NCBI RefSeq assembly: GCF_031755915.1 | Contig: NC_083382.1 | Location: 33,130,501 to 33,194,500, forward strand | Reading direction: 5' to 3' | Length of the DNA stretch: 64,000 nucleotides | From: Ziziphus jujuba | Taxonomy: Eukaryota > Streptophyta > Magnoliopsida > Rosales > Rhamnaceae | In this document: positions 36,665 to 49,614 of the stretch, one piece after another | How the letters are laid out: every line of letters begins with the position of its first letter | Numbering within the stretch: position 1 is the first letter of the stretch | The notes under the pieces: model-generated | Seen by the model: only the letters and a program-made list of their open reading frames with translations | Databases searched by the model: none | Told to the model about the DNA's origin: nothing | Made by a program: the position numbers and the translations under genes

Positions 36665-38440
36665 GGGGAATTTTGCCTAATACCCTTATTTTAAGGGCCT
36701 TAAGGATACCCTTATTTTAAGGGCCTTAAGGATATTTGCCCACCTCTTTTTTATCTTTTTTGTTTTTCCCCTCCATATCAAATTTAACCTTAATAAAAAT
36801 AAAAAATGACATACATATCCCTTTATTTTATTTTTCCCTTCGTCCAATAACCACGACCAAAAAGAATCTATGTTGTTTCTCAACCACTGTAGCACTATGT
36901 TCTCCCCTGTTTTAGGTGATGTTACTATTTTTGCTGAAGTTGCCATTGTTTTGGGCTTGTTGTTGCTGCTGGTGCTGCTGTGTTGTTGTTGCTGCTGCTG
37001 TGCTGCCGTGCTACTGCTATTGCCGTGTTTCTGCACTTCCATCAATAATCCATCAATTTTGTTGAATCATGTTTATAAGCGGAAAGTGGTTATGGTATAC
37101 GTCTTGCTTTTGTTTGCTGTATTATACTCTGGCTCAAGTGGAAATGAAAATGGAATTATAAAAAAACAGTTAAATCTATCTGTGCATATATTTGATGAAA
37201 TGATGATTTGTTCTTGAATAGAATATTTGTTTGGTAATGTCACTTCTCCTAGTCCAATTTTTCTTCTTAGTTTCTACGTTATTGGATTTTAGCCATGATG
37301 TTTTACTCCATGGTAGTAGGTTATACTTGTTTATTAGAATTGAAGGCTGCACAAATATTTTCATTTATTAGAAAAGGAAAAGATAGGATTGTGTTTTAGA
37401 TTTTAGCTTCTATTCATGCATTGGAATAGAAGCCTATAAATGGATGTGTATATATATATATTTATAACCTCACATATAAAAGAAGCTCTGAAAGCATGGC
37501 TCCCAGCTATCCAAAAAGTGCACCAGATGCGACATATTACTTTAATGCAATGGAGACCATAGCCTTTTACATACTGTAAGAAAAATTAAATGTTTTATAT
37601 TAGTTTAAGTTGATGTCTGTAATTGAATTTTATTCTTAATAAAATAGGATTCTGTTACTAGTGGATTGAATAGCAAAACTCACATGAAGTTGATGCTTAA
37701 ATGGATGAGAGGAAGGAAAATGCTGAGGCTTCTCTGCAACCATGTTGGTTCGAGCAAGGAGCTTTTACCATCTCTACCGGAAGAAGCAAACAATTGATCA
37801 ACTGAGAGGCCTGGTTAGCATGGTATGTTGAACCATATTGGGTCATCTAAATAATATGTGGACAGGTTGTTCTCAATTCGAGCAAACTTGAATTCGAGTT
37901 TCAATGTTATATTTTTCAGTTTAAGTTTTTCTGGGAAGAGCAGGATTCCATTTGTGGATTTGACCCTCGGATGAAAATTGTTCAAATCGTATGCTGTTTA
38001 TTGAAACCATTATCTCATTGTGATGTAAAAGTTGTCAGAAAAATAATTTTACAAGTTGATATTAATTTTGGCATCCTAGCAAGTACCTTCAATATCCTTG
38101 ATTGTCAGTAAATAATAATAATGAAGCTGATTGAGCAATTAAATCAATTTGTCATTCTATAATTATTCTCTTAATTATTTAACATTTTCTTTTAAACTGT
38201 AGTAACTAGCCAATTTTGAGGCGAGAACACCGTTTCAATCTATCCACTTTAAAAGAGAGTTTTCTGTATCAAATACATGATTACTTTTCAACAAAGTAGG
38301 TATTATTCGAGCGGAAAACTTGGGACCATCATCTATTTGTGTTTAGTTCTCTTTCTTATATTTTTTATCGTTGAAAAAGGTTGCATTCAACATATTTTAT
38401 TGTTCGATACATAATTGAAAAGTATTTGTAATGAATTTCC
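36665..38440. other. Left part of the MULE, function unknown
   Basis: On 36870-37080 one strand gives a Leu/Cys-rich frame and the other a Gln/Ser-rich frame (CTG/CAA-type repeats); neither is supported. At about 37745-37825 the plus strand has ATG, SFYHLYRKKQTIDQLRG and a GTATGT donor, a possible captured exon of unknown family. Confidence 0.3.
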
Positions 38441-38444
38441 ACCT

Positions 38445-40045
38445 AAAACATGTTAAATCTAACTTTATTAATGATCCTCGACAAAAGAATCCACAAAAAG
38501 ATCAGAAAAAATGAAAAATTTTCAAATAAAGTTGATTACCAATGATGCATCGGTAATTACCAATGAAACCGATAATTACCGATGTCAACGGTTTCATTGG
38601 TAATTACCGATACCCCGTTGGTAATTATAATTTGTTATTTTTTTTCATTCCGACAACTTCGATGACGTGTGTTTCCACCAAGCATATACAAAATCTAACT
38701 TTATTAATGATCCTCAACAATACAATCCACAAAAAGTTTGGAAAAAGTTAGAAAATTTCAACCAAAGTTTATTATCCACGGGTCAGTAATAATTACTGAT
38801 GAAATTGTCTGTAATCCATATTAGGAGTCCATATGCTTACTGGAAAAATCATCGATGGTTTCATCGATAATTACCGAAACCCTGTCGGTAATTTCAATTT
38901 GACAATTTTTTGAAAGGAAATCACTACAATTCCATCCGACAACTTCGATAATATGTGTTTCCACCAAGAACATGTAATTTCAATTTGACAATTTTTTGAA
39001 AGGAAATCACTACAATTCCATCTGACAACTTCGATAATATGTGTTTCCACCAAGAACATGCTAAATCTAACTTTACTAATGATCTTCAACAAAAGAATCC
39101 ACAAAACGATGGTCAAATTGAAATTACCAATGGGGTTTCAGTAATTACCGCTAAAATCGTCGATAATTTTTTTAGTAAGCATAGGAACTCCTAATAAGGA
39201 TTACCAACACTTTCATCGGTTATTACCGATGACCCCGTTGATAATCAATTTTGATTGAAATTTTCTAATTTTTTCCAAATTTTTTGTGGATTGTATTGTT
39301 GAGGATCATTAATAAAGTTAGTTTTTGCATGGTCTTGGTGGAAATACACATTATCGCAGTTGTCAGATTAAAAAAATGTGCAAATTGAAATTACCGACAG
39401 GGTTTCAGTAATTACCGATGAAACCGTTGACATCGGTAATTAGCGATGCACTATTGGTAATGAACTTTATTTGAAATTTTTCCACTTTTTTCAATTTTTT
39501 TGTGGATTCTTTTGTTGAAGATCATTAATAAAGTTATACTTAGCATGTTCTTAGTGGAAACACACATTATCGAAATTGTCAGATTAAATTGTCATGATTT
39601 CCTTTGAAAAAAAAGTCAAATTAAAATTACCGACAGGATTTCGGTAATTACCGATGGTACTGTCAGTAATTTTTCCAACAAGCACATGGGTTTCTAATAT
39701 GGATTACCGATGGTTTCATCAGTAATTACCAATGATCCGTCGGTAATCAATTTTAGTTGAAATTTTCTAATTTTTTCCAAACTTTTTGTGGATTGTATTG
39801 TTAAGGATCATTTAAAAAGTTAGATTTTGCATGTTTTTTTGTGGAAACACACATTATTGAAGTTATCGGATTGAAAAAAAATGACAAATTGTAATTACCG
39901 ACGGGGTTTTGGTAATTACTGATGAAACCGTTGGCATCAGTAATTACCGATGCACCATCGGTAATCAACTTTATTTGAAAATTTCCACTTTTTTCCTTTT
40001 TTTATGGATTATTTTGTTAAGGATCATTAATAAAGTTATATTTAA
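38445..40045. repeat. Cluster of palindrome-bearing repeats (right copy), fold-back form
   Basis: Same family as 13745-15990: repeated near copies of TCGGTAATTACCGA with TTTCATCGGTAAT arms and spacers containing TTTATTAATGATCCTCAACA. The left half (to about 39110) and right half (from about 39200) are inverted. The outermost about 110 bp on each side align after inversion, both carrying TTCAAATAAAGTTGATTACC. This gives a fold-back-like element of about 1.6 kb. No open frame of note and no clear target duplication. Confidence 0.78.
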
Positions 40046-40908
40046 CATCTCTGTAACAGTAAAAAAAAATATTATTAATAAAAAATAATCGTGCATATAT
40101 ATATATATATATTTTATATTTTTTAATGCTTAAATATAATTATATTAATAATTGTGAATGTACCTTATGAAAATATAACATATATTTTAAAAATGTTTAT
40201 ACTTTATGACAAAAAATATTAACAAATATTTTTTTATTAAGATGCAGTTTGACCGAGATATGGTTTTGCTCCTCCAACCGAGAATGAAGAAAGTAAATTT
40301 TCCATTAAGAAAAATGAAAAAGAAAAAAAAATTGCAAGTATTTGAATGTTACAAAGGGTATAGGTGATTCAAGTAGCTCATATTAGAGTACAACTTCAAT
40401 AATGACTTAATCCTTGCTATTGAATTGAAAGGTAGAGTTCATAGATCCAAGAAAATCATGTTGCACTGGAACCCTCTGAATCAACCTTTAAATAATTCAC
40501 CTCATAATCAACCCCTTCCACATAGGTATAGTTTGAATCGATTGAGGATAAAGCAAGTATAGTTACCTGCCATACCAATGAAAAAACATGTTATCTCAGT
40601 GGCAGCATATAAAAGCCAAACAGATGCAAGAGAAAGAATTTTTGTAGCTTGAACATAGTAGAAATTCAGTAACGTTAGCATGCAACCATTCACATTTTGG
40701 TATTTTCCTCAAGAATCACACTAATTTTTATTCCATTATAAAATAATTTAAAAGCCATATAGGATACTCAAAGAAGCTTATGTATAAATGCAATTGAGAA
40801 GCACAGTAGAAATTAGAGATGATGATATGTTGTACTCTAAAAATGAAGATTATGTTGCACTCTAAATTGTGTGCATCTATTTGGTCATTTGTGAAAGCTC
40901 CTTTCTCT

Positions 40909-40912
<4 letters not shown>

Positions 40913-40943
<31 letters not shown>
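40913..40943. repeat. (GA)n microsatellite
   Basis: Uninterrupted GA run within the MULE. Confidence 0.95.
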
Positions 40944-40945
<2 letters not shown>

Positions 40946-41119
40946 GAAGCTATTCTTCAGTAATAGGCACCAATAAGATGCAACTATCTGATAAGAGCTT
41001 TTCTACTGTTTTAGTTGCATTTATTAATATCAACAGAAATAAATATTAATTTAACATAAGTAACAAAGAAATGTTTAAATAAGGATTCTAGTAGACTTAA
41101 AAGTCAAATTACTTGGTAC

Positions 41120-41924
41120 TAGGGGTGGGCATGGATTGGATTGGTTCGGTTTTGGACCGAAATACAACCCAATCCATACATATCGGTTTTTCTAATTTAC
41201 AATCCAAACCAAGCCATTAAAGCATTAAATCCAAACCAAACCAAACCATTCATGATTGGTTTGGTTTGAATTGGTTGATCGGTTTAAAACTTACTAATTT
41301 ATAAATATATAATACAAATAAAAAATTTTTCAAATATAAAATATAAATAATAAATTATAATTATTCAAATATAAAATACAATTAGAATAATACAACATAG
41401 TCTACAATGGAAAATAAAGAAGAAAATGTAGCAAATGATACACATTATGCACTTATTAAATAGCAAACATTAATATCATCATTTCACTCCTATAAAATCA
41501 AATTAAAATTGTTAGAACAAATAATGTAAAATAATACATTCGTCAAAATTCATTCACTCAAGAATCAATGCATAATTTCTTCTTTTTTTTTAACCTTAAA
41601 ACTTTGTTAAATCATAAGCCAATTAACGTTGACAGGTTCACTAATTTTAGTTGATTTTGTAAGCTCTAAAAGATCAAAGCAATAAAATTAGCAATAAATT
41701 ATATTTAAACATTTATATATATATATATATAAGTAACAATTGGATACAATATATGTAGATATATATATATATATATGATGGGGATGTAAAAATATATATA
41801 TATATATATATATATTATGGTGATGGTGATGGATTGGTGGTGGGCGGCAATAAAGGTAACTGTTTAGTTTAGAGTTACAACTTACAATTTGATTTGGGAT
41901 TTGGGATATGGGGATGTTAAAGAA

Positions 41925-41958
<34 letters not shown>

Positions 41959-42254
41959 TCAATATATAAAAATGAAAAAAATTTAAAAATTAATATATAA
42001 AAATGAAAAAAAAAAATACTAAAATTAAAATATAAAAATGAAAAAAATAAAAAATATATAATTTTTTAGTTATATAATATATTATTTGGATTGGATTTGA
42101 TTTACATTTCTAATCCATAACCAATCCAATCCATACAATTTATAATATTTTGAACCCAATCCAATCCAATTGATGTAAAAATTCAATCCAAACAGTTAAA
42201 AATGGATTGGATTGGACGGATTGAACGGGTTGGATTGGATTTTGCCCACCCCTA
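41120..42254. mobile_element. hAT-type MITE 3 (1135 bp)
   Basis: Ends TAGGGGTGGGC and GCCCACCCCTA with 8-bp flanks CTTGGTAC (41112-41119) and CTTGGTAG (42255-42262), seven of eight identical. The core matches MITE 1 inverted and contains several long AT microsatellites (about 41715-41820 and 41927-41951). No coding sequence. It lies just downstream of the eIF2B-epsilon exons, inside the MULE. Confidence 0.92.
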
Positions 42255-42385
42255 CTTGGTAGTCTCTTTTATGTGAATATTTAACATAAATGATACCATT
42301 CATAAAGCCATGAGTACATGAGAAAATTCTCAACTATTCAAACAATTATAAAAAGGATATCCCATAACAACTTTGTGATAATTAC

Positions 42386-44239
42386 CTGATGCTTGATACA
42401 TCCCCTATCTTTCCAATTTAACCGAAGGGTTCCCAAAAAACTTAACATCTGCCACCAATGGATATGTCCATTGCTGAATTATGTCCTTACTGATAGTGAC
42501 ATAACTGCGGAAATTGTCAAGTCTAGCCGCATAGCTTGAATGAATTTCATGTGTGAATATTTGGTAACCCATAATCTGAATGGATACACGGTTACCTTAG
42601 AAGAATTCCAAAACTAAAATGAATATAAAGGTTGACATGTCCAAGAGGACAAAATGCATATTCACTTGACAAAAGGTAGTAAACCGTGAAATGACAATCC
42701 AAATTGGCTACATATCAACAAAAAATATAAGAAATTTCTACCATGAATAAATCTTTATCCATCCGCATTCTTATCCAACATAACTAGACAAGTTTATGGC
42801 CAGCTAAGCATAGTCATGAAATAATTCTACTACATTCTAATCAAAGAGAGTTCCGTTACATTTTAAAACATAAAGTTTCAATAATATATGCACAATTCAT
42901 GTTGGTAGAGCCACAAGCATCATGTATGTGTATCTGTGCCTCCATTTATGTAATATAATATATAAGTATGAGATGGAAATGTAAATCTAGCTGACAGTTT
43001 AAATTTGTTTTAACATAATAGATAGTTAATTTGAAATACATACATCATCAACAAGCAATCCCTTGACAAAATGGCGTCGTAGATGTTGGTGATCAAAATT
43101 GTCAGTAAAAAGGCTGAGAACCTCTTGGGAGCATATGTCCATGTAGCAATCCTAAAAATGAGAAACTTTGTGAGCATAGATTCAAGATTCAATCAAAATA
43201 AGAAATGACATGCCCATGGAAAATATATCCATGTCTATCATGCATACAAAGTCCTTAACTCTAAAAGACACTTTGGTACATAAAACCATAGTAAAAGGAA
43301 GGAAGTGAACAAAAAAGAAATTCCTATCTTCCAGTAATAGCATAGGACCCTCATCTGTCCCAACTCAATACAGCTTCTATTATTGTATTCCAATGAACCT
43401 AATAATATACCTTATAGGTCCACCAATCAAATGGCTTTAAAGAACAGATGGTAATTTATAGAACTATTGTTTATCACAAGGTACAGAAAATTAAAAGTAA
43501 AACAGCGGATATGACAAAATAGGAACCAGTATAAGACAGAGGTGCCAAAAAATAAACAGCTTGGTCATGAGTCATGACTACAAGAAAGAAAGTAGTGAAA
43601 AGGAAACTGAATAAACAATTAACTTAATATACAATCCAAATTGGTGAAAAAGAAAAATTCCCCACTATTTGCATCATACTAGAAGTATAAAGAAATATTG
43701 TGTTTATCTGCTTAGAATTTCAACCACAACTTATAAATATAACATAAGCAGCTAAACTGAACAATGTACATCATGTACCAGTACCTTTTTCATTCCACTC
43801 ATATGTACTTATAAAAAATATAAGGTGAAAAAAAAAATAATAATAATAATGGTAGAAAAAAGAACTGAAGACTAAAAACTACCACATTTCCATACCATAG
43901 TAATAAGCAACCCAAAAACAACTAAATTACTTTTGATGGAGAGATTTAAGGAATTAACCTGTTTGTCGTTGTGCAGAGATATCAAAGTATTTTCAACGAG
44001 CAACAACTTATCTAGATATATAGATCCTTTTGAATGGTCTGCCTTGTCCTTATAATATAATAGCTGCTTCGTATTTGGATCTATTGCCATAAACAGTTCG
44101 TTGGTGCCAAGTAAAGACTGAAGCGCAATCTGAGAAGGCTTTACCGTTTAATCACCATTGTCATTACTGCATTACTATCCCTTTTTCTTCTCTCCTTATG
44201 TTCTAGAAGGACCTGTGTAAGTGACATGTTGCTTACAGT
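42386..44239 (-). pseudogene. eIF2B-epsilon exons, captured and broken
   Basis: eIF2B-epsilon is the catalytic subunit of the guanine-nucleotide exchange factor for eIF2. Three exons lie in order with phase-0 GT/AG borders: 43959-44239 (TVSNMSLTQV, MTMVIKR, a one-base deletion near 44143, then KPSQIALQ and AIDPNTKQLLYY), 43044-43151 (exactly 36 codons, DCYMDICSQEVLSLFTDNF to KGLLVDD) and 42386-42575 (IMGYQIFTHEIHSSYAARLD, KDIIQQWTYPL). In the last, the codon after KLER is TAG (42405-42407) where Gln is likely. Upstream nucleotidyltransferase start and downstream hexapeptide and HEAT/W2 parts are absent. Introns are retained, so this is a genomic capture and not a retrocopy. Confidence 0.85.
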
Positions 44240-45708
44240 GTTCTGAAGGGCCTGCATGACAGCATGGGCTATTTCCCTAGTATTCTAAAGAGAGAATATA
44301 ACAAAAACAAAGCATTAACTTGATTAAGTCACATTTCAAAATCATTAGCATACTAGATATCAAACCAGTTTTTTCCTAAGATTAAGCTCTATTTACTGAT
44401 TATTTTTTAAGTTAAATTTCCTATATTGATGATCTAACCTAACCCTTGACATACTATCACTGATTTATTATATTAATAATTACTTTTTCATTGAACTTTA
44501 ACATTATTAAAGGTATTCACCATCATTAACCATCTCAGACTTCCAATAAAACACTAAAATACCAGCATAAGAGATATTGGACATAAATTAAAAACATCGG
44601 CCTCAAGCAATTAATAAGGCAATCAAGTTGAACAAGCATACTTTAAAACAAACTCATAGGTCTGATCCCCTGGCTTCGCAGGCTGATTAAGATCATAAAA
44701 AACAACATTAACAATAAATTTTCCAAAACTAAAACCATGCTTAACCAATCTAACTTTTGTTTAGACACTGAAGAAAATCCCTAGTAAAAAGCCTTGTTTT
44801 AGACCAAATTCAATATAATTAACTAAGAAAAATCAATATCTTTCACTCAAAAATGCAACTTTAATATTTCAGAAAATTAACTTTGCTCCTCCCTTTTCCA
44901 AGATTTTCTCAGTGGCCAACAAAATTCTATGAATCAACAACAACACTTAAAACAAAACAAAAAAGATGGAAAAATTACTCACACTTGGTAGGATTAGACT
45001 CTCTCGAATACTTCACCTAAAAATTTATCATAAAAACATACACAATCAAGAATTCATAAAACTTGACAAAACTGAAATGCTAAAGTTTTGAATTTTTAAA
45101 ACAAATTTTCACTTTTTTGTTTCCTACCCAAAGCAAGAAAAGTAATAAAATTAAGAGAAAAAGATGAAAAATATAGCAGAATTAAATCTAACCATGGCTG
45201 ATTCCTTCTGCTGTGACTTCCAAAATAAACTTCCACCTGCCAAGTCCCACTGACAAAAGCCAAGCTAGGGTTCCGACGATAGGATTCTAATTGTATTTTT
45301 CTATTTTGAAGATCTCTTGAAAAACCCAACAAAAAGCACACCATTAAAAGCAAACCCAGAAGAAAAGGATGAGGAAGGTTGTAGATCTGCTAGCCAACCA
45401 GGTAGACGTCGAAGGCAAGGACTTCGAGGCCAAAATCGGGAAGAGCATGGCGAAGTTGATTGCTAAGCCTAGGATGCTTCCTCCACTCATCTCTCCTCCC
45501 AAAGAACTCTCCAGTAGCTGCTTCGCCATTCTCTCTCACTTTCTCTTCCTCTTTTCTTCGTGCTTTTCATGTATATTTTTCATTTTTGATATTTGAAAAG
45601 GGTGGTTTGGGAATATTAAAAAAACAGAGGGTAAAACAAAAAACCTCAAAAGGAGGTAAGTATATTTCATTAAAGGCTTTCAAACTAGGGTATCGGACTA
45701 AATTCCCC
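44240..45708. other. Right part of the MULE
   Basis: No assigned gene. Open frames on both strands at 45096-45600 have mixed composition and no recognised domain. The last about 110 bp are subterminal MULE sequence that resembles 19935-20057. Confidence 0.4.
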
Positions 45709-47044
45709 TTTTGTAAATGAAGTGCTCCATATCAAGCCCACTTTTGGTAATATAAAACCTCTACTAATTGTGTTCTTACTAATTTAAAATTTCAATATTA
45801 ATAGGAATTTTAAATTATAAAATATAAAAATATTTATAGAAATATTGAATATTTATAAAAATTTATGAAAAATAATAAAAGTTGATGAAAGTTTATTTTT
45901 TAAAAGCAATTTAATTAAAATATTAAGATTAGTTTAATTAATTAATTAATTAATTATCAAATTAACTATTAAAATTGTAAAAATATTAAAAATATATTAT
46001 ATTTCTCTTAATTAATTAATTTATATAAGCGTTAATAGTTAAAAATATACTATTATTAATAAAAATAAAAAAATACATATTTAATAAAATTATTTATTAA
46101 TTAAAATATATAGAACGATTATTACAACTACATTATATTTTATAAATGTCATTTTAATACTATAAAGAATTTTAGATACTTAAGAATTGTTTCTATTTTT
46201 CTCATTCTTATTTTAAAATATGAAATATAAGAAGTAATTACTAAAATATGTATCTCTTTAATAATTCTGCATATAATTGTCAATATACTGTCGATATAAA
46301 TATTTGAAGTTAAATTTGCATAGATCAAATCCCAATAATGAAATTTTGAACCTTGGCTTATAGAAAATATATTTTTTGTATATCTTTTATTTTTTGTCTA
46401 CATTCTAATTTTTATTTACTTTATAATATTTATACAAATATTAGATTTATTATTGTAAAGATAATAATAATATGCAGGTAAACATGTAACTAATGATATT
46501 AATTCTTTAAAAATATGATAGGTAGACTAATCTAACGTAATTTTAGACATTATTTATCAAATATGAATGTTTTATTTTTATTTACCTAATTATTAGAAGA
46601 CAATTAAAAGGTAAAAAAAATTATCAATAATATTAATTTGGTAAATGTTTTACTAAACATCAATAATATTCATAAAAAATCTTTTGATAAAAAAAAATTA
46701 ATAAAGAAATCAGAGATATTTCTAAAATTCCTATGAAAATTTATGAAAAATTCATGGAAATGAAATTTTGAAAATATTTATGATTTTTTGGTGAAATTAT
46801 TTTATAAATTTTTTTATAAATAAATATATATAAAAAATCCATGGGAATTATAGAAATTTTAACCATATTGTGAAGAATTTAATGTGGATATTATGATGAA
46901 AATTTTCATGAAAATTATGGAGAAATATAAAAAATTTTAATAAATATTATGAAAATTATATCCATTTTTACGTGGAAGGTAAATTTAATTTCGATGTGTT
47001 TAAAAAATAAAAATTTTGGAAGAATTTCACGAAAGGTTTTGATA
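45709..47044. repeat. Dispersed repeat middle piece plus AT-rich insertion
   Basis: 45709-45770 continues the split dispersed repeat (CATATCAAGCCCACTTTTGG). Bases 45771-47044 are very AT-rich and absent from the copy at 20058-20600, so they are probably another insertion; termini could not be defined. Confidence 0.55.
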
Positions 47045-47495
47045 TTTTAAATTATGGTTCCAAGTCAACATGTAAACTATTTTCATAGTTCTATGTTAGT
47101 TTTGAACTTTTTTTTTTCCTAAACTTTATTTTTTGGAGCATTTGATCTTTAAATTATTATTTATCCAATTTTTAGCAGTTTAAAGTTATTTGGGACAATT
47201 TTTATTTTCATTTTTTTATTTTGGGTAAATCATGCAATACATTTACTATAAGAACAAAACAACAACATTACATATCACAAGTATACAATTTCATGAGACT
47301 CCTTTATATTACAACAAGTACATTGCATGTTTTAAAACTGCTAAAAAGTATATAAAAGAATTTCAAGAACCAAAATATACTAAAAATTGAAGTTTAAAGA
47401 TCAAAGTTCAATTAAAAAAAAATAATCAAGACCAAAGTGCAATTATTCAATTCACACAAAAAAAAGAGAGGATGTAATTCAAGCACTAATAATAA
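47045..47495. repeat. Dispersed repeat, split copy, right piece
   Basis: Matches about 20190-20600, with CATAGTTCTATGT near the start and GTAATTCAAGC at the end. Confidence 0.8.
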
Positions 47496-48520
47496 CTCAT
47501 TAAAATTTTATTAAGTATGACGAAGATTCAAAAAATTACTTTGTAGAAAAAGAATAATTATAATTTTATTACCATTAGAAATTTTTTTAAACATTTGAGT
47601 CGTATTAATGGCTAAAATTTATAATTGTATTTATTATTTGTTAGGCCTCAATATAGTTCATTTTCACTAAATAGGTCTTAAAATATTATTAAATCTATAT
47701 TTAAAAATGATATGATTCAAAAATTAATAAAGCAAAATCTAATGTTAAAACTATGAAATGATCATATATAAACCTGACTATATATATTTGTTAATATGGA
47801 ACTGCATTGAAAGAGTCTCTGAGAATCCATATACACTTTTCACTATTCTACGCCAACATAAAAGCTAAAGTTTTCTTGAACGTTGATCCAAATTCAGATG
47901 TATATATATATATATATATATAGTCTCACCACTCTTACAAACAACTATAATGAATTTTATACAATCATAATAAATTTTATTGAAGTCTAAATAACCCTAA
48001 TTAACAATGATCTACGGCCAATTAGAGAGATCCGAAGACTTGGCTGACCAGTAAACCTGCAGAATTAATTGCTTAGTTTGTATGTGATCACTGACAGTAT
48101 AAGATTGATGATTGATGCATAGGTGGAACTTTGAAGTGCTTATTTTTATGATATGTGTTTCAATAATTAAGTTTAGTAAATTACATTAATTATATACATA
48201 CATTACATTAATGACAAACAAAATAAAAATTCTACAGACTTGTTGTGGTGTGTAATCGAAAGCGGGGCAAAGTCTATAATTTATGCTTAATTTCCAAGCA
48301 AAAGAATCATCTTAATTAAATAAATTATCAAAGGACATTTAACATTTATTTATAAAATAGTCTACCGTATATATCCACCGTCCACTTGTCAGGATCATAG
48401 GAACTGAGAGCTTCTTTGATCATGAATGAAATTAATCGCTTGCCAACAACAAGAAGACTTTGGCCCCGGGGAAAGTTTAACCCCTTATGGTACGCAATTT
48501 ATTAATTAAAGAGTTTGTCG
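47496..48520. other. Intergenic upstream of the peroxidase pseudogene
   Basis: No gene supported. A (TA)n run lies at about 47901-47921. Confidence 0.5.
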
Positions 48521-48522
48521 GT

Positions 48523-48530
48523 CTATAAAT
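48523..48530 (+). promoter_or_regulatory. Possible TATA box of the peroxidase
   Basis: CTATAAAT lies about 90 bp before the ATG at 48616, a plausible spacing in a plant promoter. The sequence is AT-rich, so chance occurrence is possible. Confidence 0.35.
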
Positions 48531-48615
48531 TAAAGCTGATAATTAGCTTCTATTACACATTAATTAACCACATCATTGATCAGATAATTAGTTGGAATTG
48601 ATTGAAGATAGATAG

Positions 48616-48960
<345 letters not shown>

Positions 48961-49154
48961 TAATTGAACTGATGAATTTATTATTTTGAGGGGGGGAAAA
49001 AAAAAAAGGAACGAAAAAGATTGATTGATTAATAATATAACAATTTAATGAAGAAGTTTGGCACTTATGCTTTGCAGGGTTGCGATGCATCGTTATTGTT
49101 GGACAACAGCACCAGCGCCGGTATAGACTTTGAAAAGGGAGTTCCGGCAAATAA

Positions 49155-49313
<159 letters not shown>

Positions 49314-49614
49314 TAACAAAGCACACACACATGAAACTAAATTCATCATGATATATATATATATATATATATACACACACTGGTTATAAATTACATAATA
49401 CATATGCATGTGGGTAATTAATTGAAACTAAAAGGACAAAAATATAGACCGTGCATAACACATTTTATATGGTAATTTCTTTGTGATTTTGATTTTTAAA
49501 TTTTAAAGTGGAATGAATGGTTCATATATTATTACTATAATAATACTGTATGCATAGAAAAACACAAATACATTATACACACTATATATATTGGTATTTA
49601 TTGACTATTCATTA

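Larger units (their letters stand above)
36665..45708. mobile_element. MULE-like element (9.0 kb) with captured eIF2B-epsilon exons
   Basis: Termini are GGGGAATTTTGCC on the left and, inverted on the right, GGGGAATTTAGTCC, with about 22 of 28 end bases agreeing. Flanks are TTTTGTGAA (36656-36664) and TTTTGTAAA (45709-45717), a 9-bp duplication with one mismatch. The dispersed repeat at 20058-20600 shows the unoccupied site TTTTGTAAA. Nine-base duplications and GGG-type ends fit Mutator-like elements. No transposase was seen, so it is non-autonomous. Contents: a doubled 26-bp unit at about 36681-36732, a palindromic cluster, eIF2B-epsilon exons and MITE 3. The span is much larger than most Pack-MULEs, so later insertions account for part of it. 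Confidence 0.75.

Noticed and set aside
36870..37217. Leu/Cys-rich frame and opposite Gln-rich frame
   Set aside because: Both are repeat translations; neither has splice context or family signature.
13745..40045. The two palindromic clusters as ends of one giant CACTA element
   Set aside because: No CACTA/TAGTG termini, each cluster is internally inverted, and the right one lies within a separate MULE-like element.
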